64,000 nt of DNA from Deinococcus sedimenti (GTDB lineage Bacteria > Deinococcota > Deinococci > Deinococcales > Deinococcaceae): positions 248,001 to 312,000 of the forward strand of contig NZ_BMQN01000003.1 of assembly GCF_014648135.1 (NCBI RefSeq), read 5' to 3'. Below are positions 1 to 8,166 of this stretch, piece by piece. A program made the translations under genes and the position numbers. The notes under the pieces are model-generated. The model was not told where the DNA came from. It worked only from the letters and a program-made list of their open reading frames with translations, and made no database searches. How positions within the stretch are numbered: the stretch's first letter is position 1; every line of letters starts with the position of its first letter.

Positions 1-158
1 GGAACGATGACGTGGTCACGGTCTGTGACAGCGCCGCCGAAACCTGCCCGGTTGATCCGGGTCGCACCACCCGCCGCCGTTACCCGTTCGTGGATCCGTC
101 CGGCGGCCGCGAGGTCCCCCCGAGCTACCAGGACAGTCCTGCCGTGATCCCAGCATGA
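1..158 (+). CDS. Arsenate reductase / low-molecular-weight phosphatase-like protein, 3' end only
   Basis: This is the last 52 codons of a gene that enters from the left edge; the reading frame starts at base 3 and stops with TGA at 156-158. The peptide contains DDVVTVCDSAAETCPV followed by RRRYPFVDPSGG and a PPSYQDS tail. That pattern, a V-T-V-C-D run, then T-C-P, then a W/Y-P-F-x-D-P motif, is typical of the C-terminal half of thioredoxin-coupled ArsC arsenate reductases of the low-molecular-weight tyrosine phosphatase fold. The catalytic CxxxxxR loop would lie outside the window, so activity cannot be judged. It is followed 34 bp later by a permease on the same strand. Confidence 0.7.
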   Translation, partial: NDDVVTVCDSAAETCPVDPGRTTRRRYPFVDPSGGREVPPSYQDSPAVIPA

Positions 159-192
159 CCCGGCGGCCAGGACCACAGCCGGGCCGCCACCC

Positions 193-1353
193 GTGAGGAC
201 GTCCGACCTGGCCGCGCTGGCGGTGCGGACGCTGCGGCGCCGCCCCGCCCGTACCGTCCTGACCCTACTGGGACAGGTGGTCGCGGTGCTCAGCATGACG
301 CTGTTCCTGTCCATCGGGGAGGGTCTGCGTGGACAGCTCCGGCGCGAGGTGCAGAGTGTCGGCCCGGACCTGCAGGTGGCTCGGCCCCTGCCCCCCCTGC
401 TCCTGCTGCCCAGTCCGACCCTGCCCGAGAGCGTCGCGCAGGCCCTCACGGTCCGGCAGCGTGAACTGGGCATCGCGCAGGTCACGCCGGTCGTCACGGA
501 GATTCGGCAGTCCGCCGATCCTACGCAGAGTGCCGTCTACTACGGCCTGCCGGCCCGCCAGGGCATCACGGCGCTGTTTCCGCGCGCCCGCCCCGAGCAG
601 GGACGACTGCTGCGCCCTGACGATGAAGGGCAGGCGGTCGCGGTTCTGGGCGCCACGGCCGCACGGCAGCTCGGCACCGGCGTGGGCGGGACGGTCCGGA
701 TCAACCGGCGGGCCCGGGTGCGGGTCATCGGTGTGCTGAAGCCCCTGGGGTCGTTGACCGACACTTTCACGTTCCTGCCGCTGCGGAGCGCTCAGCAGGC
801 GCTCGGGACCGGCCCGATGATCTCGTCCGTGGCGCTGCGCCTCCAGGACCCGGCGCAGGCCGAACGTGTGGCCGGACTCCTGCGGCCGCACCTGCATCTG
901 GAGGTCAGCACCCGCAGCGAGGTGCTCCGCGCGGCCGGGCAGGTGGTGCGCAGCGCCGACGCCGTCAGCCTGGCCCTGTCCCTGGTGGCGCTGCTGGTCG
1001 GCGGGCTGGGCGTCGCCAACACCCTGCTGATGACCGTCCACGAGCGCCAGAAGGAATTCGCGGTCATGCGCGCCGTCGGCGCAGGCCCCGGCGTGGTGAC
1101 GCGGCTGGTGCTGCTCGAGAGCGCGCTGCTGGCCGGGACGGGCTGGCTGGTCGGCGCCGTGCTCAGCGGGCCCGGCGTGTGGGCCGTCAACCTTTTCACG
1201 CAGCGGGTCGCCGGACTGGACGGCGCGGCGCTGACGCCCCGCCTGCTGATGCTCAGTCTGGCGTTCAGCGTGCTGCTGGGCCTGCTCGCCGGATGGTGGC
1301 CCGCCCGTCAGGCTGGACGGACGGCCATCACGCGGGCGCTGGGTCAGCCGTGA
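193..1353 (+). CDS. ABC transporter permease, FtsX/MacB type
   Basis: 386 aa with a GTG start. The layout is that of a MacB/LolC-type permease: one membrane helix at about residues 22-44, a long extracytoplasmic domain of about 210 residues, then three hydrophobic helices in the C-terminal 130 residues containing the family pattern GGLGVANTLLMTVHERQKEF and MRAVGA. These proteins do not form a pore for ions but couple an ATPase to mechanical work on lipoproteins, peptides or macrolides at the cell envelope. No ATPase or periplasmic adaptor gene is visible here, so the substrate is unknown and its ATPase must lie elsewhere. The stop overlaps the next start by four bases (GTGA). Confidence 0.85.
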   Translation: MRTSDLAALAVRTLRRRPARTVLTLLGQVVAVLSMTLFLSIGEGLRGQLRREVQSVGPDLQVARPLPPLLLLPSPTLPESVAQALTVRQRELGIAQVTPVVTEIRQSADPTQSAVYYGLPARQGITALFPRARPEQGRLLRPDDEGQAVAVLGATAARQLGTGVGGTVRINRRARVRVIGVLKPLGSLTDTFTFLPLRSAQQALGTGPMISSVALRLQDPAQAERVAGLLRPHLHLEVSTRSEVLRAAGQVVRSADAVSLALSLVALLVGGLGVANTLLMTVHERQKEFAVMRAVGAGPGVVTRLVLLESALLAGTGWLVGAVLSGPGVWAVNLFTQRVAGLDGAALTPRLLMLSLAFSVLLGLLAGWWPARQAGRTAITRALGQP

Positions 1354-1907
1354 TACGTCCGGCGGCGAGAGTCCTGGGGGTGATGACGGTCCTGCTGATC
1401 CTGCTGGCGCTGGGACGCTGGGTGCAGGTGCGCCTCGGGTGGCATGGCCTGCTGATAGCTGTCCTGTGGCAGGTCACCCTGATGTGGTGGGGCCTGCTCG
1501 TGCTGTGGGCGCTGCCCCTGCCCCTGCAGTCCGCCTGGTTCCGCGTGCGCGCCTGGGAGGCGCCGCTGTACCGGCAGCTGAGGGTGCGCGCCTTCATGCT
1601 GCTGCTGCGCGCAGTGGGCTGGGAACGCGCGCGGCGCCGGGCGCGGGGCTTTACCGGTTCGCGCGCTTCGCTGCTGCGGCTTGAGCGCCAGACCCGGGAG
1701 GCGGAATTCAGCCACGTCCTCCTGGTCCTGGTGAACCTGACCCTGCCGGTCCTGACCGGCATGACGGGAGACACCGCCGGTTGGCTCATCGTGACGGGCG
1801 CCGCCGGTCACGTGTATCCGGTGATGTTGCAGCGGACTCTGCGCGCTCGCCTTCAACAGCTGGACGTGACGGGCAACCGCAGCCACCACGGCAGAGCGAC
1901 CGACTGA
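1350..1907 (+). CDS. Integral membrane protein, possible CrtO-type glycosyl acyltransferase relative
   Basis: 185 aa starting at a GTG that overlaps the permease stop. Four hydrophobic stretches are visible: residues about 8-25, 33-55, 130-145 and 150-165. The middle contains W-E-x-P-L-Y-R-Q-L-x-V-R and later L-x-x-T-R-E-A-E-F-S-H. Both remind me of the small membrane acyltransferase family that includes glycosyl-4,4'-diaponeurosporenoate acyltransferase, where W-E-x-x-Y-x-x-L and E-T-R-x-A-E-x-x-H occur. The match is by eye and weak. Co-transcription with the permease is likely. If the assignment is right it would acylate a glycolipid or glycosylated pigment; otherwise it is an unknown membrane protein. 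Confidence 0.5.
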   Translation: MIRPAARVLGVMTVLLILLALGRWVQVRLGWHGLLIAVLWQVTLMWWGLLVLWALPLPLQSAWFRVRAWEAPLYRQLRVRAFMLLLRAVGWERARRRARGFTGSRASLLRLERQTREAEFSHVLLVLVNLTLPVLTGMTGDTAGWLIVTGAAGHVYPVMLQRTLRARLQQLDVTGNRSHHGRATD

Positions 1908-2280
1908 GCGTCCCGCCACTCCGCGTCAAACGTGGCCTGCACCGCCCCAACCGCACCGGCGTCGCTCGTCGCGAGGTTGTACTCGGTCAGGCCCGCGTCT
2001 CCGAACGACGAGACATGCAGGTTGGAGCCGCCGACCATGGTCATCGCACAGTTCACGAGGATCGCCTTGGTGTGCAGCCGATGGGCGGATCACCGTACGC
2101 TCAGGTGGCATCGCGCCGTACAGACTGCCCAGCAGCGTGAGGACTTCCAGCTCAAGCACCGGCGCGCGGTCCACCACCAGCCGGACCCGCACGTGCCGCT
2201 CCCGGATGGCCGACCACCTGCCAGACGGGCTGGCCCTGCCTGTCCAGCGGACAGCCGCCCGGCGCGGTCCAGCTCAGGTC
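1853..2280 (-). pseudogene. Phospholipase D-like protein remnant
   Basis: On the minus strand the stretch around 2085-1910 reads RLHTKAILVN, then MVGGSNLHVSSFGD and LTEYNLATSD, the HxK...GGSN signature of a PLD phosphodiesterase domain followed by its usual N-x-E/L-Y-N strand. Just upstream (about 2190-2100) a different frame reads VRVRLVVDRAPVLELEVL, which fits the preceding strand of the same fold, so at least one frameshift separates them. The 5' end is cut by a palindromic repeat at 2281-2361. A further minus-strand frame at 2393-2584 with the segment ALRAAGECVVLVGALLTR could be the lost N-terminal part. No intact start or single frame exists, so this is a dead gene. Confidence 0.65.
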
Positions 2281-2361
2281 ATACGGACTCGGATTGAACG
2301 GCTGATCAAGCCATTCAATCCGAGCGGAGCGAGTAGGAGAACAACGGGTTCCGGACGTAGA
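2281..2361. repeat. Palindromic intergenic repeat, family 2, short copy
   Basis: Begins ATACGGACTCGGATTGAACG, contains the inverted pair CGGATTGAACGG / CCATTCAATCCG around a short loop, then GAGCGGAGCGAGTAGGAG and ends in CGGGTTCCGGACGTAG. The same order of motifs occurs at 10418-10500, so this is a dispersed repeat rather than a chance hairpin. It sits inside the dead phospholipase D-like gene. Confidence 0.8.
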
Positions 2362-2568
2362 AAGTGCAGCAGGCACGCCACGCGGTTCCCGTTCAGCGGC
2401 GCGTCCGGACGTGGGCTGTCGTGAAGCGCCTCCCCTTCAGTGGGCTGACCGGTGGCGGCGGCGACTGCCGCATCACCTCCACGTGCCCCGGGCGCAGGTC
2501 GCAGCTGCGCGTGAGCAGAGCGCCTACCAGCACTACGCACTCGCCAGCGGCCCGGAGCGCGTCCCCGA

Positions 2569-3291
2569 TCACGGCACGCCCCACCCGGCTTTCAGCTCGC
2601 GCCAGCGCGTGACGTCCAGGCTCACGTCGGCCGGGAGGGACAGGGACGCCTCTGCGCGGCGGCCCGGCCGAACCGACCCGGACCGCCGCCGCGCCAGGTC
2701 ATAGACACTCTTGCGTTCCGTGCCGACATGGAGCACCGCGTCAGAGAGCGCCCGGGCCCGCGTGATGAGCAGCGCCAGTTCCGGGGCGATGACATCCACG
2801 TAGTCCTGACTGGTGAACTGATCCGTGAAGGCCACCGGATGAGGGAACGGTGACGAGCGGAAACTGGTCCGGACGATCAGGTGATCCGCGCAGGCGCGGG
2901 CCGCTTCCTCCGCCACCAGTTTGCTCAGCCCGTAGAACGTGGTGGGGATCCCGGGCGGCTCATGCTCGCGGTACTGACCCCGCCGACCGTCGAACACGTA
3001 GTCCGTGCTGATGAACACCAGCTTCGCGTGGACGCCCTGGGCTGCCTGCGCCACCCACCGGGTGCCGTTCACGTTGACGTTCCAGCACTCTGCCGGTCGT
3101 GCCTGCGCCGCCTGGACGTCCGTGAAGGCCGCCGCGTGGACGATCACGTCCGGACGGGCCCCCTGCACGGCCCGCTCGACACTGCCCGGGCAGGTGACGT
3201 CCAGTGTCCTGGAGTCGGGACAGATCATTCCGGGGACCAGCGCCTGCAGCGCCTGTCCGAGGCGACCGCTGCCCCCGGTGAGGAGGATCAT
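2569..3291 (-). CDS. rmlD: dTDP-4-dehydrorhamnose reductase
   Basis: 240 aa SDR-family enzyme that reduces dTDP-4-keto-L-rhamnose to dTDP-L-rhamnose with NAD(P)H in the cytoplasm. The N-terminus has the nucleotide-binding loop LLTGGSGRLGQAL, followed by HAAAFTDVQAAQ, FISTDYVFDG and the catalytic YGLSK. I chose the ATG at 3291 because it overlaps the preceding stop as ATGA; an upstream codon in the same frame would run well into rmlC. It is the last gene of the polyketide/rhamnose operon. The C-terminal 30 residues (YDLARRRSG...) are slightly divergent but the length is near normal, about 240-290 aa in the family. Confidence 0.9.
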   Translation of the reverse strand: MILLTGGSGRLGQALQALVPGMICPDSRTLDVTCPGSVERAVQGARPDVIVHAAAFTDVQAAQARPAECWNVNVNGTRWVAQAAQGVHAKLVFISTDYVFDGRRGQYREHEPPGIPTTFYGLSKLVAEEAARACADHLIVRTSFRSSPFPHPVAFTDQFTSQDYVDVIAPELALLITRARALSDAVLHVGTERKSVYDLARRRSGSVRPGRRAEASLSLPADVSLDVTRWRELKAGWGVP

Positions 3292-3821
3292 CCCCGGTCC
3301 TCGGCCCACAGGTCAGCCCCGAAATGATCCCAGGGCAGCCGGCCCTCGTTGGGATCGTCCGGGTTGAACTGGGCGTCCATCGCGTACAGCAGGGTGGCTC
3401 CCTGCGCGCCTGCGCGGTAACCGTGCGCCACGCCGCTGGGGATCAACAGCAGGGACGGTGCCTCACTGGACAGGATCACGGCGCGGCGAACGCCGCTGCT
3501 GACACTGTCCGCCCGGACGTCCACCAGCCACACCAGCAGCTGGCCGGTCAGGACACACCACAGTTCATTCTGAGGCTGCCGGGGATGCAGGTGAAAGGCG
3601 TTCACGCGGCCCGGATCGCCCCAGGAAACGCTGAGCTGCCGGGGCGTGAAGTCGGGAAGGCCGTCCAGGCGGCCCTCCTCGAGCCGGAGGATTTCGGCGA
3701 ACGCCCCGTTCTCTCCGCGGTACTTGCGCAGAGGAACCACCTGGACTCCGGCGATCCCGGGTCCCGGCGCGTAGGACTGAAAGCTCAGGGCCAATTGCAC
3801 CTCTTCACGCAGTCTGGTCAT
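3288..3821 (-). CDS. rmlC: dTDP-4-dehydrorhamnose 3,5-epimerase-like cupin
   Basis: 177 aa, the normal length of RmlC-type cupins. It contains FTPRQLSVSWGDPGRVNAFH, then HPRQPQNELWCVLTGQLLVW, a metal-free cupin jelly roll with the sugar-pocket pattern of the family, and IPSGVAHGYRA near the end. The canonical catalytic His is in the N-terminal half of the fold; the segment here is more divergent than a textbook RmlC (FNPDDPNEGRLPWDHFG matches the family C-terminus well). It should convert dTDP-4-keto-6-deoxyglucose to the rhamno form. Start ATG at 3821 overlaps the rmlA stop (ATGA) and its own stop overlaps rmlD. Confidence 0.85.
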   Translation of the reverse strand: MTRLREEVQLALSFQSYAPGPGIAGVQVVPLRKYRGENGAFAEILRLEEGRLDGLPDFTPRQLSVSWGDPGRVNAFHLHPRQPQNELWCVLTGQLLVWLVDVRADSVSSGVRRAVILSSEAPSLLLIPSGVAHGYRAGAQGATLLYAMDAQFNPDDPNEGRLPWDHFGADLWAEDRG

Positions 3822-4717
3822 ATGCTTCCTCCTGACGCTCCCTGACGCTGCGCCACGCGGCGCAGGTACGCGGCGTACGGGCCGCCCAGCTGTTCGGCGC
3901 GCAGGAGCACCTCGTCGGGACTGAGCCAGCCGTGGTGCAGGGCGATCTCTTCCGGGCAGGCGAGTTTCACGCCCTGCCGCCGCTCGATGGCCTGCACGAA
4001 GGACGACGCCTCGAGCAGGCTGTCGTGCGTCCCGGCGTCCATCCAGACCGACCCGCGCTCGAGGCACTCGACGGTCAGCTCGCCGCGCTCCAGGTACAGG
4101 CGGTTGAGGTCCGTGATCTCGAATTCGCCCCGGGCCGAGACCGGCAGGCTCCCGGCCAGGTCCACCGCGTCCGGACCATACGTGTACAGGCCCGTCACGG
4201 CGTACGAGGAGGCGGGCCGCAGCGGCTTTTCCTCCAGGGAGGTCACCGCGCCGCCGGGCCCGAAGCTCACCACCCCGTAGCGGCCCGGGTCGCTGACCTC
4301 CGAGGCGAAGATCGTCGCCCCGGTCGGGCGGGCCTGAGCCGCCAGCAGCTGGCGGGTGATGTCCGGTCCGTGGAACAGGTTGTCTCCCAGGATCAGCGTG
4401 CACGCCTGCCCGCCCAGAAACGGGCCGGCCAGCGTGAGGGCCTGGGCGATGCCACGCGGCTCAGCCTGGACGGCGTAGGACAGCTTCACGCCCCACTGGC
4501 CGCCGTCCCCGAGCAGCTGCTCGAACAGCGGCAGGTCACGCGGCGCCGTGATGATCAGCACCTCCCGGTGGCCGGCCAGCATGAGCGTCGAGAGCGGATA
4601 GTAGATCATCGGCTTGTCGTAGACCGGCAGGAGTTGCTTGGACACCGCCAGGGTCGCTGGAAACAGGCGCGTGCCCAGCCCGCCGGCCAGCACGACGCCG
4701 CGCCGGGGAACGCTCAC
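3818..4717 (-). CDS. rmlA: Glucose-1-phosphate thymidylyltransferase
   Basis: 299 aa nucleotidyltransferase that makes dTDP-glucose from dTTP and glucose 1-phosphate, the first step of dTDP-rhamnose synthesis. Diagnostic segments are the N-terminal VVLAGGLGTRLFPATLAVSK, the KQLLPVYDKPMIYYPLSTLM loop, LILGDNLFHG for metal and sugar phosphate binding, and VSFEEKP-like TSLEEKPLRP. Length and motif order fit short-form RmlA. The start is a GTG at 4717 that overlaps the rmlB stop by four bases. The C-terminal region (CPEEIALHHGWLS) is also characteristic. Confidence 0.95.
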   Translation of the reverse strand: MSVPRRGVVLAGGLGTRLFPATLAVSKQLLPVYDKPMIYYPLSTLMLAGHREVLIITAPRDLPLFEQLLGDGGQWGVKLSYAVQAEPRGIAQALTLAGPFLGGQACTLILGDNLFHGPDITRQLLAAQARPTGATIFASEVSDPGRYGVVSFGPGGAVTSLEEKPLRPASSYAVTGLYTYGPDAVDLAGSLPVSARGEFEITDLNRLYLERGELTVECLERGSVWMDAGTHDSLLEASSFVQAIERRQGVKLACPEEIALHHGWLSPDEVLLRAEQLGGPYAAYLRRVAQRQGASGGSI

Positions 4718-5766
4718 GACTCCGCCCCGGGGGGCGTCCAGGCGGCGCGCCCTTCGTACTGCTGACGGTAGAACGCCCGGAACGCCCCCGCCCGGATCGG
4801 CTCCCACCACCAGCGGTTTTCCGGGTACCAGGCAGCCGCCCGCGCCACTGCCTGATCCGGGGTGAACCGGGGCGTCCAGCCCAGCGCGCCCAGCCGGGCG
4901 GTGTCCACCGCGTAGCGGCGGTCATGCCCCGGCCGGTCGGCCACATGCTGGATGAGGGCCGGGTCGGCGTGCAGGGTGTCCAGCACCGTGCGGGCCAGCT
5001 CCAGGTTGCTCATCTCGCAGCCGGTGCCCACGTTGTAGATCTCGCCCGGCTGACCCCGCCGCAGGACCAGGGCAATGGCGGCGCAGTGATCGTCGACATG
5101 CATGTAATCCCGCTGCTGATGACCGTCCCCGTACAGGGGAAGGGGGTGGCCCAGCAGGGCGTTCGTGGCGAACAGGGGCAGCACCTTCTCCGGGTACTGG
5201 TAGGGACCGACCGTATTCGAGCCCCGCGTGACCGTCACGTGCAGGGCGTAGGTCTCGAAGTACGCCTGCACGAGGTGTTCCGCGGCGGCCTTGCTGGCCG
5301 CGTAGGGGCTGCGCGGGACCAGCACGTCCCGCTCTGTCCGCCGCTGGGGAGCCGGGACATCCCCGTACACCTCGTCCGTCGAGACCTGATGGAACCGCAG
5401 TCCCAGGGTTCTAGCGACCTCCAGGAGGACGTGCGTGCCCAGCACGTTGGTGCGGGTGAACGCCAGCGGGGAGACGATGGACTGGTCGACGTGGGATTCC
5501 GCCGCGAAATTGACGATGGCCGTCACGGCCTCCTCGGTGCAGATCCGCCGGACCGCCTCCTCATCGGCCACGTCCGCGTGGTGGAAACTCAGGTGCGGGT
5601 GCTCCCAGAGACCGGTGAGATTCTCCACGCGGCCCGCATAGGTCAGGTGGTCGAGCACCACGATCCGGTCCCCCGGCTCGCGCCCCAGCCACCACCGGAC
5701 AAACTGACTGCCGATGAAGCCGCAGCCGCCCGTCACGAGCAGGACGTTCTGTTCACTGGTGCGCAT
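4714..5766 (-). CDS. rmlB: dTDP-glucose 4,6-dehydratase
   Basis: 350 aa extended SDR enzyme that converts dTDP-glucose to dTDP-4-keto-6-deoxyglucose. The NAD loop LLVTGGCGFIGSQFVRWW is at residues about 9-26, followed by FHHADVADEEAV, NFAAESHVDQSI, HQVSTDEVYGD with the Asp-Glu catalytic pair, and YAASKAAAEHLV with the Tyr-x-x-x-Lys pair. GDGHQQRDYMHVDDH is the substrate-binding segment. The ATG at 5766 lies 14 bp inside the upstream glycosyltransferase gene; a longer frame to 5856 would overlap much more and has no family-like sequence. Confidence 0.95.
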   Translation of the reverse strand: MRTSEQNVLLVTGGCGFIGSQFVRWWLGREPGDRIVVLDHLTYAGRVENLTGLWEHPHLSFHHADVADEEAVRRICTEEAVTAIVNFAAESHVDQSIVSPLAFTRTNVLGTHVLLEVARTLGLRFHQVSTDEVYGDVPAPQRRTERDVLVPRSPYAASKAAAEHLVQAYFETYALHVTVTRGSNTVGPYQYPEKVLPLFATNALLGHPLPLYGDGHQQRDYMHVDDHCAAIALVLRRGQPGEIYNVGTGCEMSNLELARTVLDTLHADPALIQHVADRPGHDRRYAVDTARLGALGWTPRFTPDQAVARAAAWYPENRWWWEPIRAGAFRAFYRQQYEGRAAWTPPGAES

Positions 5767-7030
5767 GGTGGTCCTTGGGCAGCAGTCCTTCCAGGAGGTC
5801 GGCGGCCTCGCGTGGGGCGTCGTGTGCCGCCAGTTGCTCCGCGAGGAGCCGGGCACGCGTGCGGTAGGCGGGGTCGCGCAGCAGGGCGCGCGCGGCCCGG
5901 CGGATCCGGACCGGGGTGGGGCGGTCGGTGCCCAGGTTCATGCCCACGCCGGCGTGGGCGACGCGGGCGGCGACCTCGGCCTTGTCCTCGCTGCGACCGG
6001 CCACGAGGCACGGCAGGCCGTGCAGGAGGGCCTGCATGACCCCGCCGTACCCGCCGTTGGTCACGTACAGGGCCGCCTCGGGCAGCGCCCGCGCGAACGG
6101 CAGGAACGGCGTGGCGCGCGCGTTGCGGGGCAGAGGTCCGGGCAGGGCCTGCGGGTGCGCGCCAGCCACGACGACCTGGACGTCCTCGTCGGCCAGGGCG
6201 CACAGGGCCGGCCAGATCAGGCGGGTCGGGTCGGTGGCGAGGGTGCCCTGCGTCACCACGATCAGGGGGCGCGGGTCGCGCTGCACGTCCGCCCACCAGT
6301 CCGGCAGGGGCCGCGCGCCCGGAGCAGGCAGCAGCGGACCGATGAACTTCAGCTGGGACGGCAGGTCACCGCGGACGTACTCGAATTCGGGCACGCTGGG
6401 CTGCAGCATCAGGGTCGGGGCGACGGGCGGCTCGAACGGCCGGGCCGGCAGGCCGAGGCGGCCGCACACGTCCGAGAGGTCCCTGGAGGCCGCGCCGAAG
6501 ACCGCGTGGGGCAGCAGCGCGTTCAGGATCCGGTTGCGCCAGCGGCCCACGGGGGTGGCGCTGGGCGGCAGGCCCAGGCCGAACGGGGCGGCGTCCTCGC
6601 TGCGGATGCCCAGGGGCAGCACGCCGAGCAGCGCGCACGGTGGCCCGCCGAGCTCCTCGTGCAGGAGGGCCGCCGCGACAGTCTGGTCGGCCAGGACCAG
6701 CGCGTGCGGCCAGGAACGGGCGACGTCACGCAGGTCCTGAAGTTGACCCTCGATCTGACCCACGAACACGTGTTGCACGTCGAACTGCAACTGCCGCACG
6801 CCCCGCCGGTCGTCCCGGCCGGTAAAGGTGTTCCCGAAGGCCGAGTCGTCGTAGTCGCGCGCGTGCACGAAAGGCTCCCACCCGGCCCCGGCGGCCTGGG
6901 CAGCGCGGGCGTACTTGCGTCCGGTGTACCAGCGGACCTCGTGGCCACGCCGCGCGAGTTCCTGCACGACCGGCGCGGTCGGCGCCACGTGCCCGGCGAT
7001 GGGTTGCGTGGCGATCAGGATGCGGGCCAC
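5753..7030 (-). CDS. Glycosyltransferase, MGT/UGT (GT1) family
   Basis: 425 aa GT-B fold enzyme. The N-terminus RILIATQPIAGHVAPTAPVV is the acceptor-side strand with the GHV/GHx(2)P motif found in macrolide and polyketide glycosyltransferases; the C-terminal half has VVTQGTL, PFARALPEAALYVTNGGYGGVMQALLHGLPCLV, a close match to the PSPG-like donor box of this family (S/T-x-G-G-x-x-S/G-x-x-x-A/E). Here the usual catalytic-site H of 'THGG' is N (TNGG), which is a noticeable change. It starts with GTG at 7030, overlapping the monooxygenase gene by 16 bp. Given the adjacent rml genes it probably transfers L-rhamnose or a related 6-deoxysugar to the aromatic product of this operon. Confidence 0.88.
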   Translation of the reverse strand: MARILIATQPIAGHVAPTAPVVQELARRGHEVRWYTGRKYARAAQAAGAGWEPFVHARDYDDSAFGNTFTGRDDRRGVRQLQFDVQHVFVGQIEGQLQDLRDVARSWPHALVLADQTVAAALLHEELGGPPCALLGVLPLGIRSEDAAPFGLGLPPSATPVGRWRNRILNALLPHAVFGAASRDLSDVCGRLGLPARPFEPPVAPTLMLQPSVPEFEYVRGDLPSQLKFIGPLLPAPGARPLPDWWADVQRDPRPLIVVTQGTLATDPTRLIWPALCALADEDVQVVVAGAHPQALPGPLPRNARATPFLPFARALPEAALYVTNGGYGGVMQALLHGLPCLVAGRSEDKAEVAARVAHAGVGMNLGTDRPTPVRIRRAARALLRDPAYRTRARLLAEQLAAHDAPREAADLLEGLLPKDHHAHQ

Positions 7031-8166
7031 GTGGTCCCGGGGCGCGCGGAGCGCAGCCAGTTCATGGTGAAGGCCTGCACGAGCAGCGGGCGAAGCGCCG
7101 GGGTGAGGAGGGCGCGCAGGGCCGCCTCGCGCCCACGCCGCTGCCACGGCGCGGCGGGACGGCCGAAGAACATGTTGAATTCCGCCTGACGGATCGCCAG
7201 GGCCGCGGCCCGGCGCCGCTGGTGCCCGAAGGTCCGCAGCGCGGCCGGCGACCCGTCCGGCAGGAGCGGCGCGAGCGCCTCGGCGTCCAGCCAGCCGAGG
7301 TTCATGCCCTGACCGCCGATCGGACTGACCTCGTGCGCCGCGTCCCCGATCAGGATCACCCGGCCCGTCACGAACCGCCGGGCCAGGTGACGGCCGACCC
7401 CGAAGGGACTGAGCATCAGGCACTCGTCGGCCGGCAGGTAAACGCCAGTGCGGCGGCGCACCAGTGCCGTCAGGTCCTGGGGGGTGGCGCCGCGCTGCAG
7501 CCGATCGGTGCGCGCCACCCAGCGGCGTTCGCCGGACGGCAGCGGGAAGGATTCGACCACGCCGCCCGGCGTCAGGAAGATCACGGCCTGATCGCGGTAC
7601 GCGGTGGTGTCCGGGAAGTCGCCCATCAGGTACGTGTCCGGGTACGTTCCTCCCGGGTACGGCACCCCGAGCAGGGTCCGCACGGCGCTGCGCGTGCCGT
7701 CTGCACCGACCACCCACCGCGCCCGGATGACGTCGGGTCCGGCGGGCGTGCAGGCGGTCACGGCCACGTGGTCCCCCTGATCCTGAACGGCCGTGACCTC
7801 CACGCTCCGGCGCAGCGTGCCGGGCGCGCACGCCGCCAGGTGGCCGGCGAGGAGGCGCTCGGTGTCGCGCTGCGGCAGGGACAGCACCGGACCGCCCGGT
7901 ACGCCGCCGAAGTCCAGTTCGCCCACGAGGCCGCGGTCGCCGATCACAGCGGCGCGCCGGATGGGCCGACCGGCGGCGCGCAGCGAGTCGCCGACCCCGG
8001 CGGCGTCCAGGGCGCGCAGCGCGGGCGGGTGGAGGCCGATGGCGCGGGAATGCGTCCCGGGCTGGGGCTGACGCTCGAGCACCTGCACCTGAAGCCCCCG
8101 CCGCGCCAGCAGGAGACCCAGGAACAGTCCGACCGGGCCGCCTCCGACGATCACGGCGTCAAGCAC
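7015..8166 (-). CDS. FAD-dependent aromatic monooxygenase
   Basis: 383 aa flavoprotein of the p-hydroxybenzoate hydroxylase/PheA-TfdB type. The N-terminal VIVGGGPVGLFLGLLLARRG is the FAD Rossmann motif; the middle has VVGADGTRSAVRTLLG, the DG motif; the C-terminal FAD ribityl motif is RVILIGDAAHEVSPIGGQGM with NLGWLDAEAL. These enzymes hydroxylate phenolic rings using NAD(P)H and oxygen. It starts with GTG at 8166 and overlaps the methyltransferase by 8 bp. In type III polyketide synthase operons such enzymes commonly oxidise an alkylresorcinol ring toward a quinone; that role here is inferred from the neighbours. Confidence 0.9.
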   Translation of the reverse strand: MLDAVIVGGGPVGLFLGLLLARRGLQVQVLERQPQPGTHSRAIGLHPPALRALDAAGVGDSLRAAGRPIRRAAVIGDRGLVGELDFGGVPGGPVLSLPQRDTERLLAGHLAACAPGTLRRSVEVTAVQDQGDHVAVTACTPAGPDVIRARWVVGADGTRSAVRTLLGVPYPGGTYPDTYLMGDFPDTTAYRDQAVIFLTPGGVVESFPLPSGERRWVARTDRLQRGATPQDLTALVRRRTGVYLPADECLMLSPFGVGRHLARRFVTGRVILIGDAAHEVSPIGGQGMNLGWLDAEALAPLLPDGSPAALRTFGHQRRRAAALAIRQAEFNMFFGRPAAPWQRRGREAALRALLTPALRPLLVQAFTMNWLRSARPGTTWPAS

